From positions 1 to 64,000 of the forward strand of contig JABWCP010000002.1 of assembly GCA_013360215.1 (NCBI GenBank): a stretch of 64,000 bases of DNA. Direction: 5' to 3'. The position numbers were made by a program, and so were the translations under genes. Origin of the DNA: a bacterium (GTDB taxonomy: Bacteria > CLD3 > SB21). Position 1 is the stretch's first letter. Each line of letters opens with the position of its first letter. Positions 1 to 8,728 of the stretch are shown piece by piece. The notes below the pieces were generated by a model, which did not search any database, was not told the origin of the DNA, and worked only from the letters and a program-made list of their open reading frames with translations.

Positions 1-1758
1 GGCAATATAGTTATTCATCATTCAGCGGCGGCACGTTTTACGGTAGACACGGTAACGATCAATAATTTTAAGATCGACAATGTTCGCAGTCTTGCGGTGA
101 CATTGGTTGACAGTTTTGGTAACGGTGTTAAAGATACATCTATCGCTTTCCGTGTGATCAACGATGGCGGCGGCGGATCCATATTGAGCACCAATCCTAC
201 GCTTACGGATTCGACAGGCCGTGCCTTTGTACAATATCAATCCGGTTTGACAGTGGGTAGTAATGTTGTTACGGCACGTGCCAATTTTGGCGGGATCACA
301 TCTACGCCGGACAGTGTTGTATTTGATATAACCACGACACTTTTGGATGCGAATGCATCGTATGTGGATAGCAGTTTAGCGCCACGGGAGGTTAGTTTAG
401 GTCAGCGTGTAGGATTTAGAGTAAGTTTTGATAATACGCAGACGTTCCCGATCAATTTGATTGGTGATTCGACGTATATTGAGTTTTATAATGATGCGAG
501 TGGTTTGGTGTATCGTACGTATTTGGATACGAGTGTGAACCGTACGATAGGTGCAGAAGGGTTATCGCAGTTGACGTTCCGAGCGGATACGATGGATATA
601 GGTTTAGGCCGTTATCCGTCGGGATCGAATGACAGTGCTCAGGTGGTGTTGTATGGTGTGGTATTTGATTCTTCGGCGAATGATTATGATACGGTACGTG
701 TACGGTTTGGTAATTCGGAGATGGATACGCTGGTGGTGAAGAGTCCGGCGTTTATGGTATTGGATTCGGTGAAGATGGCGGTAACGCAGGCGGTGCAGGG
801 CGAGGATAGTTTGCGTGTGGATTATTATGTACGCAATACGGGTGAGGTGTTAGCACGTAGTTTTGCGGTATCGGATTCGTTTGCTAATGAGGGTGTCAAT
901 GTGACGAGTGATTGGATACTGGTTGGCGGTGATAAGCCGGACACGGTGCAGGGATTATCCTCGGCGAGTTTTACGCAGTATTATCGTTTGGGTGTGAATG
1001 CACGCAAGGGTATGGTGCAGATGAGTACGCGCGTATCGGGCACGGATGGTAATGATCCGGCGCAGGTGACACGGGATACGCTTTATAATGATGACAGTGT
1101 ACGGATATATCGCAAGGCACAGTTATTTGCGGTGGCGGACAGTTTTGCGGTGTACATGCAGGACACGGTGGTAACGACGCGTACGGTACGTGTGGGCGAT
1201 GTGTTTGAGCTTCGTATGCGGGTGAAGACCGATAGCGGCAGTGTGGTGACGGGCCTCACACCGAGTCCGCTGACGCCGGATAGTTCGGGTAGTGCTCAGG
1301 TGACGTTGCAGAGTGGACCGGTATTGAGTAAGACACGTTTGGATTCCGGTGAAGTGAGTACGGTGGTGTGGACGTACCGTGCGGATAATACGGGACTGGG
1401 GACGCTTAATTTTAGCAGCCAGGTACAGGGTTATGATTCGACGGATAATGACAGGCTGATTGCAAGTAACACGGTAACTAGACTTTTGACGGTGCGTAGC
1501 GGAGTGGCTGATACGGTGGTGACGGCGCAGGCGTTAATTGATACGATAGAAGTATACGGCAGTACGCTGATAGGTGTGGTGGTGAAGGATCGTTTTGGTA
1601 ATGTGGTGCCGGATGATACGGTACGATTTACACGCACGTTGGGTAATGTAGGATTCAATGACAGCAGCCGTAGTACGGTGGACACGCTGGTAGCGACGGA
1701 TGCATTGGGCCGGGCTGCAGAATGTGGTGAAGGCGAAGCTGGTGAGTACACTGGATGA
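1..1758 (+). CDS. Giant modular surface protein, upstream fragment (5' end outside window, frameshifted at 3' end)
   Basis: The reading frame is already open at base 1, so the true start lies to the left of the window. It encodes Ig-like/Big-type beta modules rich in Thr, Ser, Asp and Val, as expected for a secreted adhesin-like protein. The translation breaks near 1710-1735: the frame continues to a stop at 1758 with a poor tail, while the homologous continuation (residues LQNVVKAKLVSTLDDS) resumes one frame over in the next entry. The first ~340 bases use the same codons as the neighbourhood (AAA, CAA), but from about 345 nearly every Lys, Gln and Thr codon is AAG, CAG and ACG and Glu is mostly GAG. 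I infer that this fragment and the next entry are one gene separated by a genuine or sequencing frameshift. Molecular function unknown beyond a structural or adhesive surface role. Confidence 0.75.
   Translation, partial: GNIVIHHSAAARFTVDTVTINNFKIDNVRSLAVTLVDSFGNGVKDTSIAFRVINDGGGGSILSTNPTLTDSTGRAFVQYQSGLTVGSNVVTARANFGGITSTPDSVVFDITTTLLDANASYVDSSLAPREVSLGQRVGFRVSFDNTQTFPINLIGDSTYIEFYNDASGLVYRTYLDTSVNRTIGAEGLSQLTFRADTMDIGLGRYPSGSNDSAQVVLYGVVFDSSANDYDTVRVRFGNSEMDTLVVKSPAFMVLDSVKMAVTQAVQGEDSLRVDYYVRNTGEVLARSFAVSDSFANEGVNVTSDWILVGGDKPDTVQGLSSASFTQYYRLGVNARKGMVQMSTRVSGTDGNDPAQVTRDTLYNDDSVRIYRKAQLFAVADSFAVYMQDTVVTTRTVRVGDVFELRMRVKTDSGSVVTGLTPSPLTPDSSGSAQVTLQSGPVLSKTRLDSGEVSTVVWTYRADNTGLGTLNFSSQVQGYDSTDNDRLIASNTVTRLLTVRSGVADTVVTAQALIDTIEVYGSTLIGVVVKDRFGNVVPDDTVRFTRTLGNVGFNDSSRSTVDTLVATDALGRAAECGEGEAGEYTG
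97..1125 (+). repeat. Large duplicated module, copy A
   Basis: The protein encoded here, from LVDSFGNGVKDTS to the RKAQL segment, aligns along its whole length with 2170-3200 (VLDVYDNPVKDTL to VPAQL). The offset is about 2077 bases: the LDANA motif lies at about 343 and again at 2420. Shared landmarks include DANA, NLIGDSTYI, LTFRADT, VLYG, YYVRNTGE, DW and LSS...FTQYYR. DNA identity is much lower than protein similarity because copy A uses a different codon set from about 345 onward. Confidence 0.8.
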
Positions 1759-2215
1759 CAGTGTGAACTTTACGATTGAGAGTGAGCCTCGGGCGATCAG
1801 TTATCTGACGATGGGTGTGAATACGAACTGGATAGCCGGTAACAGTGAGGCGGTGACGGTACGGGGCTATGACAGGTACGGTAATTTAGCGACCAATAGT
1901 ACGAACAGTATACAGCTGAGCGGTGTGGTGACGAGTACGCTTAGGACGACACCGGCGAGCGGTGTATTGGCATTGACGAATGGTGTGGCGGTATTTACGG
2001 TGGTGGATACGTTGGCACAGGCGCTGATCCAACTCCGGGCACAGGTTCAGGGATTGGGAACGGAGGTATTGTCGCAGGCATTGAATGTGAAGCACAATCA
2101 GGCATATAAGTTTAAGGATAGTTTGATAACGATTGCCAATACGAAGATTGGCAATAGCCGCACGCTGACGGCAACAGTTCTTGACGTATATGATAATCCG
2201 GTGAAGGATACGTTA
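345..2215 (+). other. Island of G-ending codon use inside the surface-protein gene
   Basis: Across this stretch the Lys codons I read are AAG and Gln is almost always CAG; Glu is mostly GAG, Thr nearly always ACG and Val mainly GTG or GTA. Before ~340 and after ~2215 the same gene uses AAA, CAA, GAA, ACC and GTC like its neighbours. The island covers most of one ~2.08 kb repeat period and includes the frameshift. I read it as a module acquired or recombined from a differently biased source, or as an assembly chimera. Confidence 0.65.
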
Positions 2216-5200
2216 GTGACCTTCGTTGTTATTGATTCATCCGATGGCGGTCAATTGACCAGTACAATACCGGTACTTACCGACATCAACGGTCGAGCGA
2301 GCGCTGTGTATCAGACAGGAACAACCGTCGGAATTAATCGCGTGGCTGCCATTTCTTATATTCCCGGCAGTGTGATCGGTATGCCGGACAGTACGTATTT
2401 TGAACTTATTACTATACCGTTGGATGCCAACGCGCAACCTGTTGCTTCATCGTTGAACCCGACGGTTGTTTCGCGCAATCAAAATGTTTCCTTCAAATAT
2501 AGTTTCACCAATACAGGTACATTCCCGGTCAACTTGATCGGTGATTCGACTTATATTCAGATTACACATACGGGCAGCGGCACATCGTATCGCACCACAT
2601 TGGATACCAATGTCAATAAGACCATCGGTATTACCGGCGCAACCCAATTAACGTTCCGAGCCGATACGGTCAAATTACCATCCGGCGTTTACGGGACGGG
2701 CGGCGATAGCATGCGAATTGTACTCTACGGAACACTTTTTGACTCGGCCGCCGCAACATTGGATACCTTGAAGTTTACATTCTTTACGGATCAACTAGAT
2801 CCATTGACTGTTCAGACTCCGGCTTTCCTTGTAATCGACTCGGTATTGATTGATTCAGCTTTGGCGGTGCAAGGTCAGGATAGCATACCGGTTCGTTATT
2901 ATGTACGCAATACAGGCGAAGCGGATGCAATCAGTTTTACAATTACTGATTCGATCAGCAATGCCGGTGCAACTGTAACTAACGATTGGGTGCTTCTGGC
3001 AACCAACAAACCGTCAACCATTTCCGGATTGAGTTCACAAAATTTCACACAGTACTATCGCGTGAAAGGCAATGCAGTACTGGGTACGGATCGCATATCC
3101 AGTATGGTTCGAGCCGTAGACTATAATGATGCCGCGCAAATCAAGTACGATACTTTGTATACCTCTGATACATTGGGTATTCGCGTACCTGCACAACTCC
3201 AGATTACGCGCACGTATATTGATACGGTTTACAATACGGGCATCTTGAATCGTGACCAGATTGTTCGGATCAAATCACTGGTTAGAAATTTTGGTGAAGA
3301 GTCGGCTAATCTCCGCGTGCATTTCGAAAGCGACGCGGGTAATGCGGATCTCGACAGTATGTTGACGACGACGCTGAACGGAGGGGATTCGCTATGGGCC
3401 GTGTCGCGTTATTTCAGAACACGTAATGCATCCGGTGCAGAAAGTTATCGTGCTTTTGTTGATTCCGGTTACGGACTCATTTCCGGTAGACCGTTAGACA
3501 TCGTTGACCCGATTTCCGGAAATCAAGTTACATTTACGCTGCAGGATTCGGCTGAACTGAAATTGAATTTATTTGTTGATATACCCGGTGACTCGCTCGA
3601 AGTGTCGGATACGGCGAATTTTAATCTGCGTGTAACGGTCACGAATATTGGTGAAGCTTCGTTAAATACGGCATTGGTTCCTGTGCGTGTCCGATTACCG
3701 ATAAACAATATGTTCCGCTACCAGGCTTCACCCACATTAGATTCAGTTTATTTTGTGACGGTCGGAAGCACATTTACAATACCGATGAGTTCGTACCAAG
3801 AAACGCCGGATTATGACTCGGTAGTTGCGCTTTTGGATACCGCTAATTCCGCATTTCCATTAGACATTAATACCAATAGTAAATCCGCTATTCATAATGT
3901 GCGGGACTCGGTTTTCCTGAAAACCAGCAATACCGGAAATCTGATTGCTACGCGCATTCGTATTATAAGCCCGAATGGCGCCGTTGATGGGACGGTTTCG
4001 ACATTCCAAGGATTTACAGTCGAAACGGTAGTAAAAGATCTATCCCGTCTCTCAGGTATGCAAGCGCGGATGATTTTACCAAGTGAAGGTCTGTCTACCC
4101 GCGATAGTTTAGCGCAGGCATTTATACAAAATGTAAATGATTCGGTTGTTACGACATGGCGGATATTCTCCAATACGGATAACGACAGCGTCTATCCGCT
4201 ACGGGTTGTGTATTCAGGTATAGATTCTACAACCGGTGACACGGTCATAAGCGACACACTCAAACTGTCTGCGACGGTTGTACGCCGTGCAGAAATGACA
4301 ACGGCACTGCGTATCACCGGGCCTGTAGGCGCATTGGATGATACACTGTCCTTCGGTCAGGAACTTAGCGTCGAAGCGACGATCCGTAATTTAGGACAAG
4401 CGGCATTCTCCGGTGCCGGTCAGATTACGCTTAATGTTCCGGTCGGATTTGATGTAGTTGCGGCTCCTAATGTATATACTTTTACACGCGATACGATTAT
4501 CAACTGGACCTTACGCGCTAACGCATCCGGTTCATTACAAATGACAGCCGTGGTAAATGTATTACCCAATGACGAAAACACAGATCAACCCGTAGTTGTT
4601 TTCAGCAATGCGGATACACAAAATGTCATGGTTGTCAATCCGGCTGAAATTCTTAACGCGTCCATAACGATCCAAGGTGTTCCGGGTGATTCGGTTTCGA
4701 CAGATCAGATATTTGTTGTCAGTGCGCAATTTACCCAATCGCGTTCACTCACGGCGCGTTATGCTACGATACAATTTCCTAATAACTCCGCGTATCGCCT
4801 GAAAGATGGCGAAGTAGTACTCAAACAAATATCCGATCTGGATAATATTGTCCGCTGGAGTGTTGTGGCGCCTTCATCGCTTATCATTCCGACGGATAAC
4901 GAACAGATCGACTTGGCTCGGATTACATTTGTCGGCGTTGATCGTAACAACAAAGACAGCAATGTGACGGCGCAAGTTGATAAGAACTTTACTTTGCAAC
5001 GTAAAGCCGTTCTGCGTTTGCGTGCTGCGATCATCGAGCCGGTAGATGCTACCGACAATTTTGTCACAAAAAATCAAACATTCCGCATACAGGCAACGGT
5101 ATCCAATCTCGGTTATGCGTTACCACGCGGCCAAGGTATGTTGCTTTTGGATTCGTTAGATGCGGGCAATGGTTTGATCTTTACAGAGCAGGATGTGGCA

Positions 5201-6304
5201 AACCGGGATAACATTTTTGATTTTGACAATGGTGATTTTACCGCATCGTGGCTTGTTCGTGCTCCGGATGGTGTGGTTAACCATCCTTTGGTACTGCGCT
5301 TTGTTCATTTACCAACGGATACGAATACACGCGATACCGTGACAGTTGAATCGCGTTCATTCCGCCTTGCCGTTTCGACTGAAGCTAAACAACTTCGTGT
5401 GGAACGTATAGCAACGGATCCGGGTACAACGATTTACGTAAACGGTGTTGTTGACAGCATCATGGCATTGCGGTTGAAGAATAGTTCTTCCACGACCAAC
5501 ACCAACGGCATGATCGTTCAGGAATTTAAATTTGTAGTTGAAACTTTTGATTACAAAACGCGCACGTATAACGACACCAACTGGACTGCTTATTTCGATT
5601 CGATCACGGTGCGACTTATGGGTGAAGAAGTCAGTTTCGGTCGTGCAAACAATCTAGGTACCGATGAAGATACGGCGGTCGTCCGTGTGGACCAAAATGT
5701 AGGATTGAAGAAACTAGCTCGTGCGTTGGCTGTGGATTTAGACTACGGGTTGGCCATTCTTCCCGGAGTCGCCGAAGAAGTTGTATTCAAAGCGAGGGTA
5801 AAACCAGCTGTTGCAGGCAAAAACCCAAATTTCAGATTGATATTGGTGGGCGTGACAGCCTATGACAATGATGTACTGGGCTCGCAAGATGCCGGCATCA
5901 CGGATCTTCCGCTGCTTCCTGCCGTAGATGCTACAGGCAATCTTTTGGGTTCACCGGAAGCCAATGCGGGTAATACAACGCAACAAATGGGCATACAGGA
6001 TCCGGAGAACGGCGGCAAGGTTGCTCAATTTGGTAATTTCCCCAATCCGTTTGGCAGCAGCGGCAAAGAAAAGACGACTTTCCGTTTCAGAGGAACCGGC
6101 GAAAAAGCGGTTATCGAAATTTACACGTTAGCCGGTAATCTCGTAACCAAATTGACACAAAATACTGTAGACGATACACAAGTCGAAATGGTTTGGGATG
6201 GCCGCAACGGAAACGGTGAAAAAGTGCGTAACGGTGTTTACATTGCCGTACTGAAATCCGGCGGTGAAGGAAAATATACGACAAAAGTGATGGTCGTACG
6301 TTAA
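1700..6304 (+). CDS. Giant modular surface protein with T9SS type A C-terminal sorting domain (downstream part)
   Basis: This continues the preceding frame after a +1/-2 shift; the nominal ATG at 1700 is only the first Met in the new frame, not a real start. It begins with a module (about 2165-3210) that repeats the protein segment at 97-1125, including LIGDSTYI, QLTFRADT, VRYYVRNTGEA-like and FTQYYR motifs. CARDB/DUF11-like beta domains follow to about 5900. The last ~90 residues have the features of a type IX secretion sorting domain: FGNFPNPFG, a beta-rich FlgD-like segment, WDGRNGNGEKVRNGVYI and a final basic KVMVVR. The product is expected to be exported by T9SS and attached to the cell surface. 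A strong hairpin terminator follows. The first ~500 bases belong to the G-ending codon island; the rest uses normal local codons. Confidence 0.8.
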   Translation: MHWAGLQNVVKAKLVSTLDDSVNFTIESEPRAISYLTMGVNTNWIAGNSEAVTVRGYDRYGNLATNSTNSIQLSGVVTSTLRTTPASGVLALTNGVAVFTVVDTLAQALIQLRAQVQGLGTEVLSQALNVKHNQAYKFKDSLITIANTKIGNSRTLTATVLDVYDNPVKDTLVTFVVIDSSDGGQLTSTIPVLTDINGRASAVYQTGTTVGINRVAAISYIPGSVIGMPDSTYFELITIPLDANAQPVASSLNPTVVSRNQNVSFKYSFTNTGTFPVNLIGDSTYIQITHTGSGTSYRTTLDTNVNKTIGITGATQLTFRADTVKLPSGVYGTGGDSMRIVLYGTLFDSAAATLDTLKFTFFTDQLDPLTVQTPAFLVIDSVLIDSALAVQGQDSIPVRYYVRNTGEADAISFTITDSISNAGATVTNDWVLLATNKPSTISGLSSQNFTQYYRVKGNAVLGTDRISSMVRAVDYNDAAQIKYDTLYTSDTLGIRVPAQLQITRTYIDTVYNTGILNRDQIVRIKSLVRNFGEESANLRVHFESDAGNADLDSMLTTTLNGGDSLWAVSRYFRTRNASGAESYRAFVDSGYGLISGRPLDIVDPISGNQVTFTLQDSAELKLNLFVDIPGDSLEVSDTANFNLRVTVTNIGEASLNTALVPVRVRLPINNMFRYQASPTLDSVYFVTVGSTFTIPMSSYQETPDYDSVVALLDTANSAFPLDINTNSKSAIHNVRDSVFLKTSNTGNLIATRIRIISPNGAVDGTVSTFQGFTVETVVKDLSRLSGMQARMILPSEGLSTRDSLAQAFIQNVNDSVVTTWRIFSNTDNDSVYPLRVVYSGIDSTTGDTVISDTLKLSATVVRRAEMTTALRITGPVGALDDTLSFGQELSVEATIRNLGQAAFSGAGQITLNVPVGFDVVAAPNVYTFTRDTIINWTLRANASGSLQMTAVVNVLPNDENTDQPVVVFSNADTQNVMVVNPAEILNASITIQGVPGDSVSTDQIFVVSAQFTQSRSLTARYATIQFPNNSAYRLKDGEVVLKQISDLDNIVRWSVVAPSSLIIPTDNEQIDLARITFVGVDRNNKDSNVTAQVDKNFTLQRKAVLRLRAAIIEPVDATDNFVTKNQTFRIQATVSNLGYALPRGQGMLLLDSLDAGNGLIFTEQDVANRDNIFDFDNGDFTASWLVRAPDGVVNHPLVLRFVHLPTDTNTRDTVTVESRSFRLAVSTEAKQLRVERIATDPGTTIYVNGVVDSIMALRLKNSSSTTNTNGMIVQEFKFVVETFDYKTRTYNDTNWTAYFDSITVRLMGEEVSFGRANNLGTDEDTAVVRVDQNVGLKKLARALAVDLDYGLAILPGVAEEVVFKARVKPAVAGKNPNFRLILVGVTAYDNDVLGSQDAGITDLPLLPAVDATGNLLGSPEANAGNTTQQMGIQDPENGGKVAQFGNFPNPFGSSGKEKTTFRFRGTGEKAVIEIYTLAGNLVTKLTQNTVDDTQVEMVWDGRNGNGEKVRNGVYIAVLKSGGEGKYTTKVMVVR
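2170..3200 (+). repeat. Large duplicated module, copy B
   Basis: Second copy of the ~1 kb module described at 97-1125, in a period of about 2.08 kb that also includes the linker domains at 1125-2165. Copy B uses ordinary local codons (AAA, GAA, CAA, ACC, GTC) from about 2215, in contrast to copy A. Confidence 0.8.
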
Positions 6305-6323
6305 ACTCAAAATAAATTGTTCA

Positions 6324-6360
6324 AAAAAATCCTGATCACTACCGGTCAGGATTTTTTGTT
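6324..6360 (+). terminator. Rho-independent terminator after the surface-protein gene
   Basis: A 12-base perfect stem (6324-6335 pairing with 6346-6357; core ATCCTGA/TCAGGAT) has a 10-base loop and a run of six T at its 3' side, 20 bases after the stop codon. The A-tract/T-tract symmetry lets it act in both directions, but only the upstream + strand gene needs it. Confidence 0.85.
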
Positions 6361-6423
6361 ACCTTGCATTTCAATAGCTCGTTCTATACATTGCACGCGC
6401 CAAAAAATAAATAAGGAAAAAAT

Positions 6424-8706
6424 ATGTCCGGCGACGGTTTGACAACAAACCTCAACGATGCTCAAAAAATAGCAGTCCAAACTACCGATGGGCCGGTTTT
6501 GATTTTAGCCGGCGCAGGCAGTGGTAAAACGAGCGTTCTTACGCGACGTATTGCGTACCTTATAGCCGAAAAACAAATCAGCCCGTTTAATATTCTCGCC
6601 GTAACTTTCACCAATAAAGCCGCCGGTGAAATGAAACACCGTATCGAAAGATTAGTCGGGTATCATAGTCAAAAAATATGGATCGGCACCTTTCATTCCA
6701 TTTTCGGGAAAATCCTTCGGAATGAAGCTGAAAAAATCGGTTATTCTAAAAACTACACGATTTACGATTCGGATGATCAGCTCAATTTAGTCAAAATTTC
6801 GATGGAGTATTTGGGCATTTCTCAAGAATTATATTCGCCCAATATTATCCGCGCCAAAATCAATAAAGCCAAAAATACATTTCAAAATCCATCGCAGTTT
6901 CATAAGTCGGTTGATAATCCGATGGATGAAAAGGCGGCGCTAGTTTATACGGATTATGAAAAACGATTACGGCAAGCCAGCGCCTTTGACTTTGATGATT
7001 TGATCGTAAAACCGATTGAACTTTTCCAGCAATTTCCCGACACGCTGACTTTCTATCAGGAAAAATTTCACTACATCCATGTAGATGAATATCAAGATAC
7101 CAACCGGGCACAGTATATTCTTATGAAGATGCTTGCGGCCAAGTATCGCAATCTGTGCGTTGTAGGAGATGATGATCAGTCTATCTACGGATGGCGTCAT
7201 GCGGACATCGGTAATATTTTAAATTTTGAAAAAGATTACCCGGAAGCCAGCGTTTACAAGCTTGAGCAAAATTATCGATCTACAGCGAATATTCTTCAAG
7301 TCGCTAACGAAGTTGTTCGTAACAATGAAATACGCAAAGATAAATCGCTGTGGACAGATAAAGCCCAGGGTAAACTGATTACGGTGTTTGAATGCGATGA
7401 TGATCGCGCCGAAGCTAAGAACATCGCTCAAGTGATTCAAAAGAAAATTCAGCAGGAAAAAATTCGTTTTGCTGATTTTGCCGTTCTTTACCGTACGAAT
7501 GCACAAAGCCGCGTACTCGAAGATGCGTTACGTCAAATGTCCATCGCGTATGTCATCGTCGGCGGGGTTCGCTTTTATGATCGCAAAGAAGTAAAAGATG
7601 TGATGGCGTATCTCAAGTTGATATCCAATCCGGCCGATGTCATCAGTCTTCAGCGTGTGATCAATTTTCCTGCACGCGGCATCGGTAAAACGACATTGGA
7701 AAAGCTTGAGGAGTTTTCTCAGGTGAAAAACATGCCACTCTTTGATGCGTTTCGCAATGTGCGCTCTTTCGGTGCGGGGTTGATCCAGGAGCGAACGATG
7801 GCAGCGATCGTGTCATTTTGCGAATTTATTCAGAAGTATCAGGAATTACGCACGCAGATGGGTTTTGGCGAATGGGTGCGTATATTAATAGACGAACTCG
7901 GGTTGCTTAAAATGTATCAACAGGAAAATTCAGTAGAAGCGATTTCGCGTTACGAAAATATTGTCGAATTGCTCAACGCCGTATCTGAATTTTCTATGAA
8001 ATACGACGCCGAACAAGCTGAAGAACCGGTACTTGAAGCCTTTTTGAAAGAAGTGGCATTAGTTGCCGATGTAGATAAATATGATGAAAACAAAAATGCC
8101 GTTACCCTGATGACGATACACAGCGCTAAAGGTTTGGAATTCCCGTTAGTCGTAGTCGCGGGTCTTGAAGAAGGTTTGTTTCCTCTCGAGAATGCGCGCA
8201 ATAATGCACGCGAACTGGAGGAAGAACGACGGTTGTTTTATGTAAGCGCGACGCGTGCGCAGAGAGAATTATATTTATCATTTGCCAAACGACGTATGCG
8301 GTTTAATAACATTTATCAAACCGATCGTTCCCGTTTTATTGAAGAAGTGCCGGCTAAATTGCTTGATTGGCAGAAAATTTCAACCTATGAGCCGCGGCTA
8401 TTCGAAGGGTCGGGGAAATCCTGGCAATCCAAAAACTACTCCGGTTCTGAACGCGTTACAGCGTATGAAGACGGTCCTTCACGTGTCAAAAAATCGTTGA
8501 AAGATTTTTCAGATGAAATTGTCACATCGGCTGCGATCACTGAAACTAAATATCGTATCGGTCAGCAAGTTATCCATGCTTCGTTTGGAACCGGCACCAT
8601 AAAAAACAGCGAAGGCCAAGGCGACAAACAAAAACTCACGATTCTTTTTGGAGATGGAGTAGAACGTCGTTTGATGGTAAAATACGCCAACCTAATGGTC
8701 AAATAG
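6424..8706 (+). CDS. pcrA: UvrD/PcrA-type superfamily 1A DNA helicase
   Basis: ATP-driven 3'-5' DNA helicase acting in nucleotide excision repair, mismatch repair and clearing of protein-DNA roadblocks. At 760 residues it has the usual family length. The Walker A motif AGAGSGKT is at residues 29-36, with TFTNKAAGEM (motif Ia) following, DEYQDT at 221-226 (Walker B/motif II), GDDDQSIYGWR (motif III), QNYRS (motif IV), TIHSAKGLEF (motif V) and LFYVSATRA (motif VI). The C-terminus carries the small beta domain (residues ~705-760, with HASFGTGTI) that in PcrA/UvrD binds RNA polymerase. The start has an AAGGA-type ribosome site 6-7 bases upstream. It follows a terminator, so its promoter should lie in 6361-6415. 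PcrA and UvrD cannot be separated from sequence alone. Confidence 0.96.
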   Translation: MSGDGLTTNLNDAQKIAVQTTDGPVLILAGAGSGKTSVLTRRIAYLIAEKQISPFNILAVTFTNKAAGEMKHRIERLVGYHSQKIWIGTFHSIFGKILRNEAEKIGYSKNYTIYDSDDQLNLVKISMEYLGISQELYSPNIIRAKINKAKNTFQNPSQFHKSVDNPMDEKAALVYTDYEKRLRQASAFDFDDLIVKPIELFQQFPDTLTFYQEKFHYIHVDEYQDTNRAQYILMKMLAAKYRNLCVVGDDDQSIYGWRHADIGNILNFEKDYPEASVYKLEQNYRSTANILQVANEVVRNNEIRKDKSLWTDKAQGKLITVFECDDDRAEAKNIAQVIQKKIQQEKIRFADFAVLYRTNAQSRVLEDALRQMSIAYVIVGGVRFYDRKEVKDVMAYLKLISNPADVISLQRVINFPARGIGKTTLEKLEEFSQVKNMPLFDAFRNVRSFGAGLIQERTMAAIVSFCEFIQKYQELRTQMGFGEWVRILIDELGLLKMYQQENSVEAISRYENIVELLNAVSEFSMKYDAEQAEEPVLEAFLKEVALVADVDKYDENKNAVTLMTIHSAKGLEFPLVVVAGLEEGLFPLENARNNARELEEERRLFYVSATRAQRELYLSFAKRRMRFNNIYQTDRSRFIEEVPAKLLDWQKISTYEPRLFEGSGKSWQSKNYSGSERVTAYEDGPSRVKKSLKDFSDEIVTSAAITETKYRIGQQVIHASFGTGTIKNSEGQGDKQKLTILFGDGVERRLMVKYANLMVK

Positions 8707-8728
8707 TGTACATACGAAAGACTATGTT

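Noticed and set aside
1700-1760. Programmed ribosomal frameshift in the surface-protein gene
   Set aside because: No slippery heptamer such as A_AAA_AAG and no evident stimulatory pseudoknot; a simple indel explains the data.
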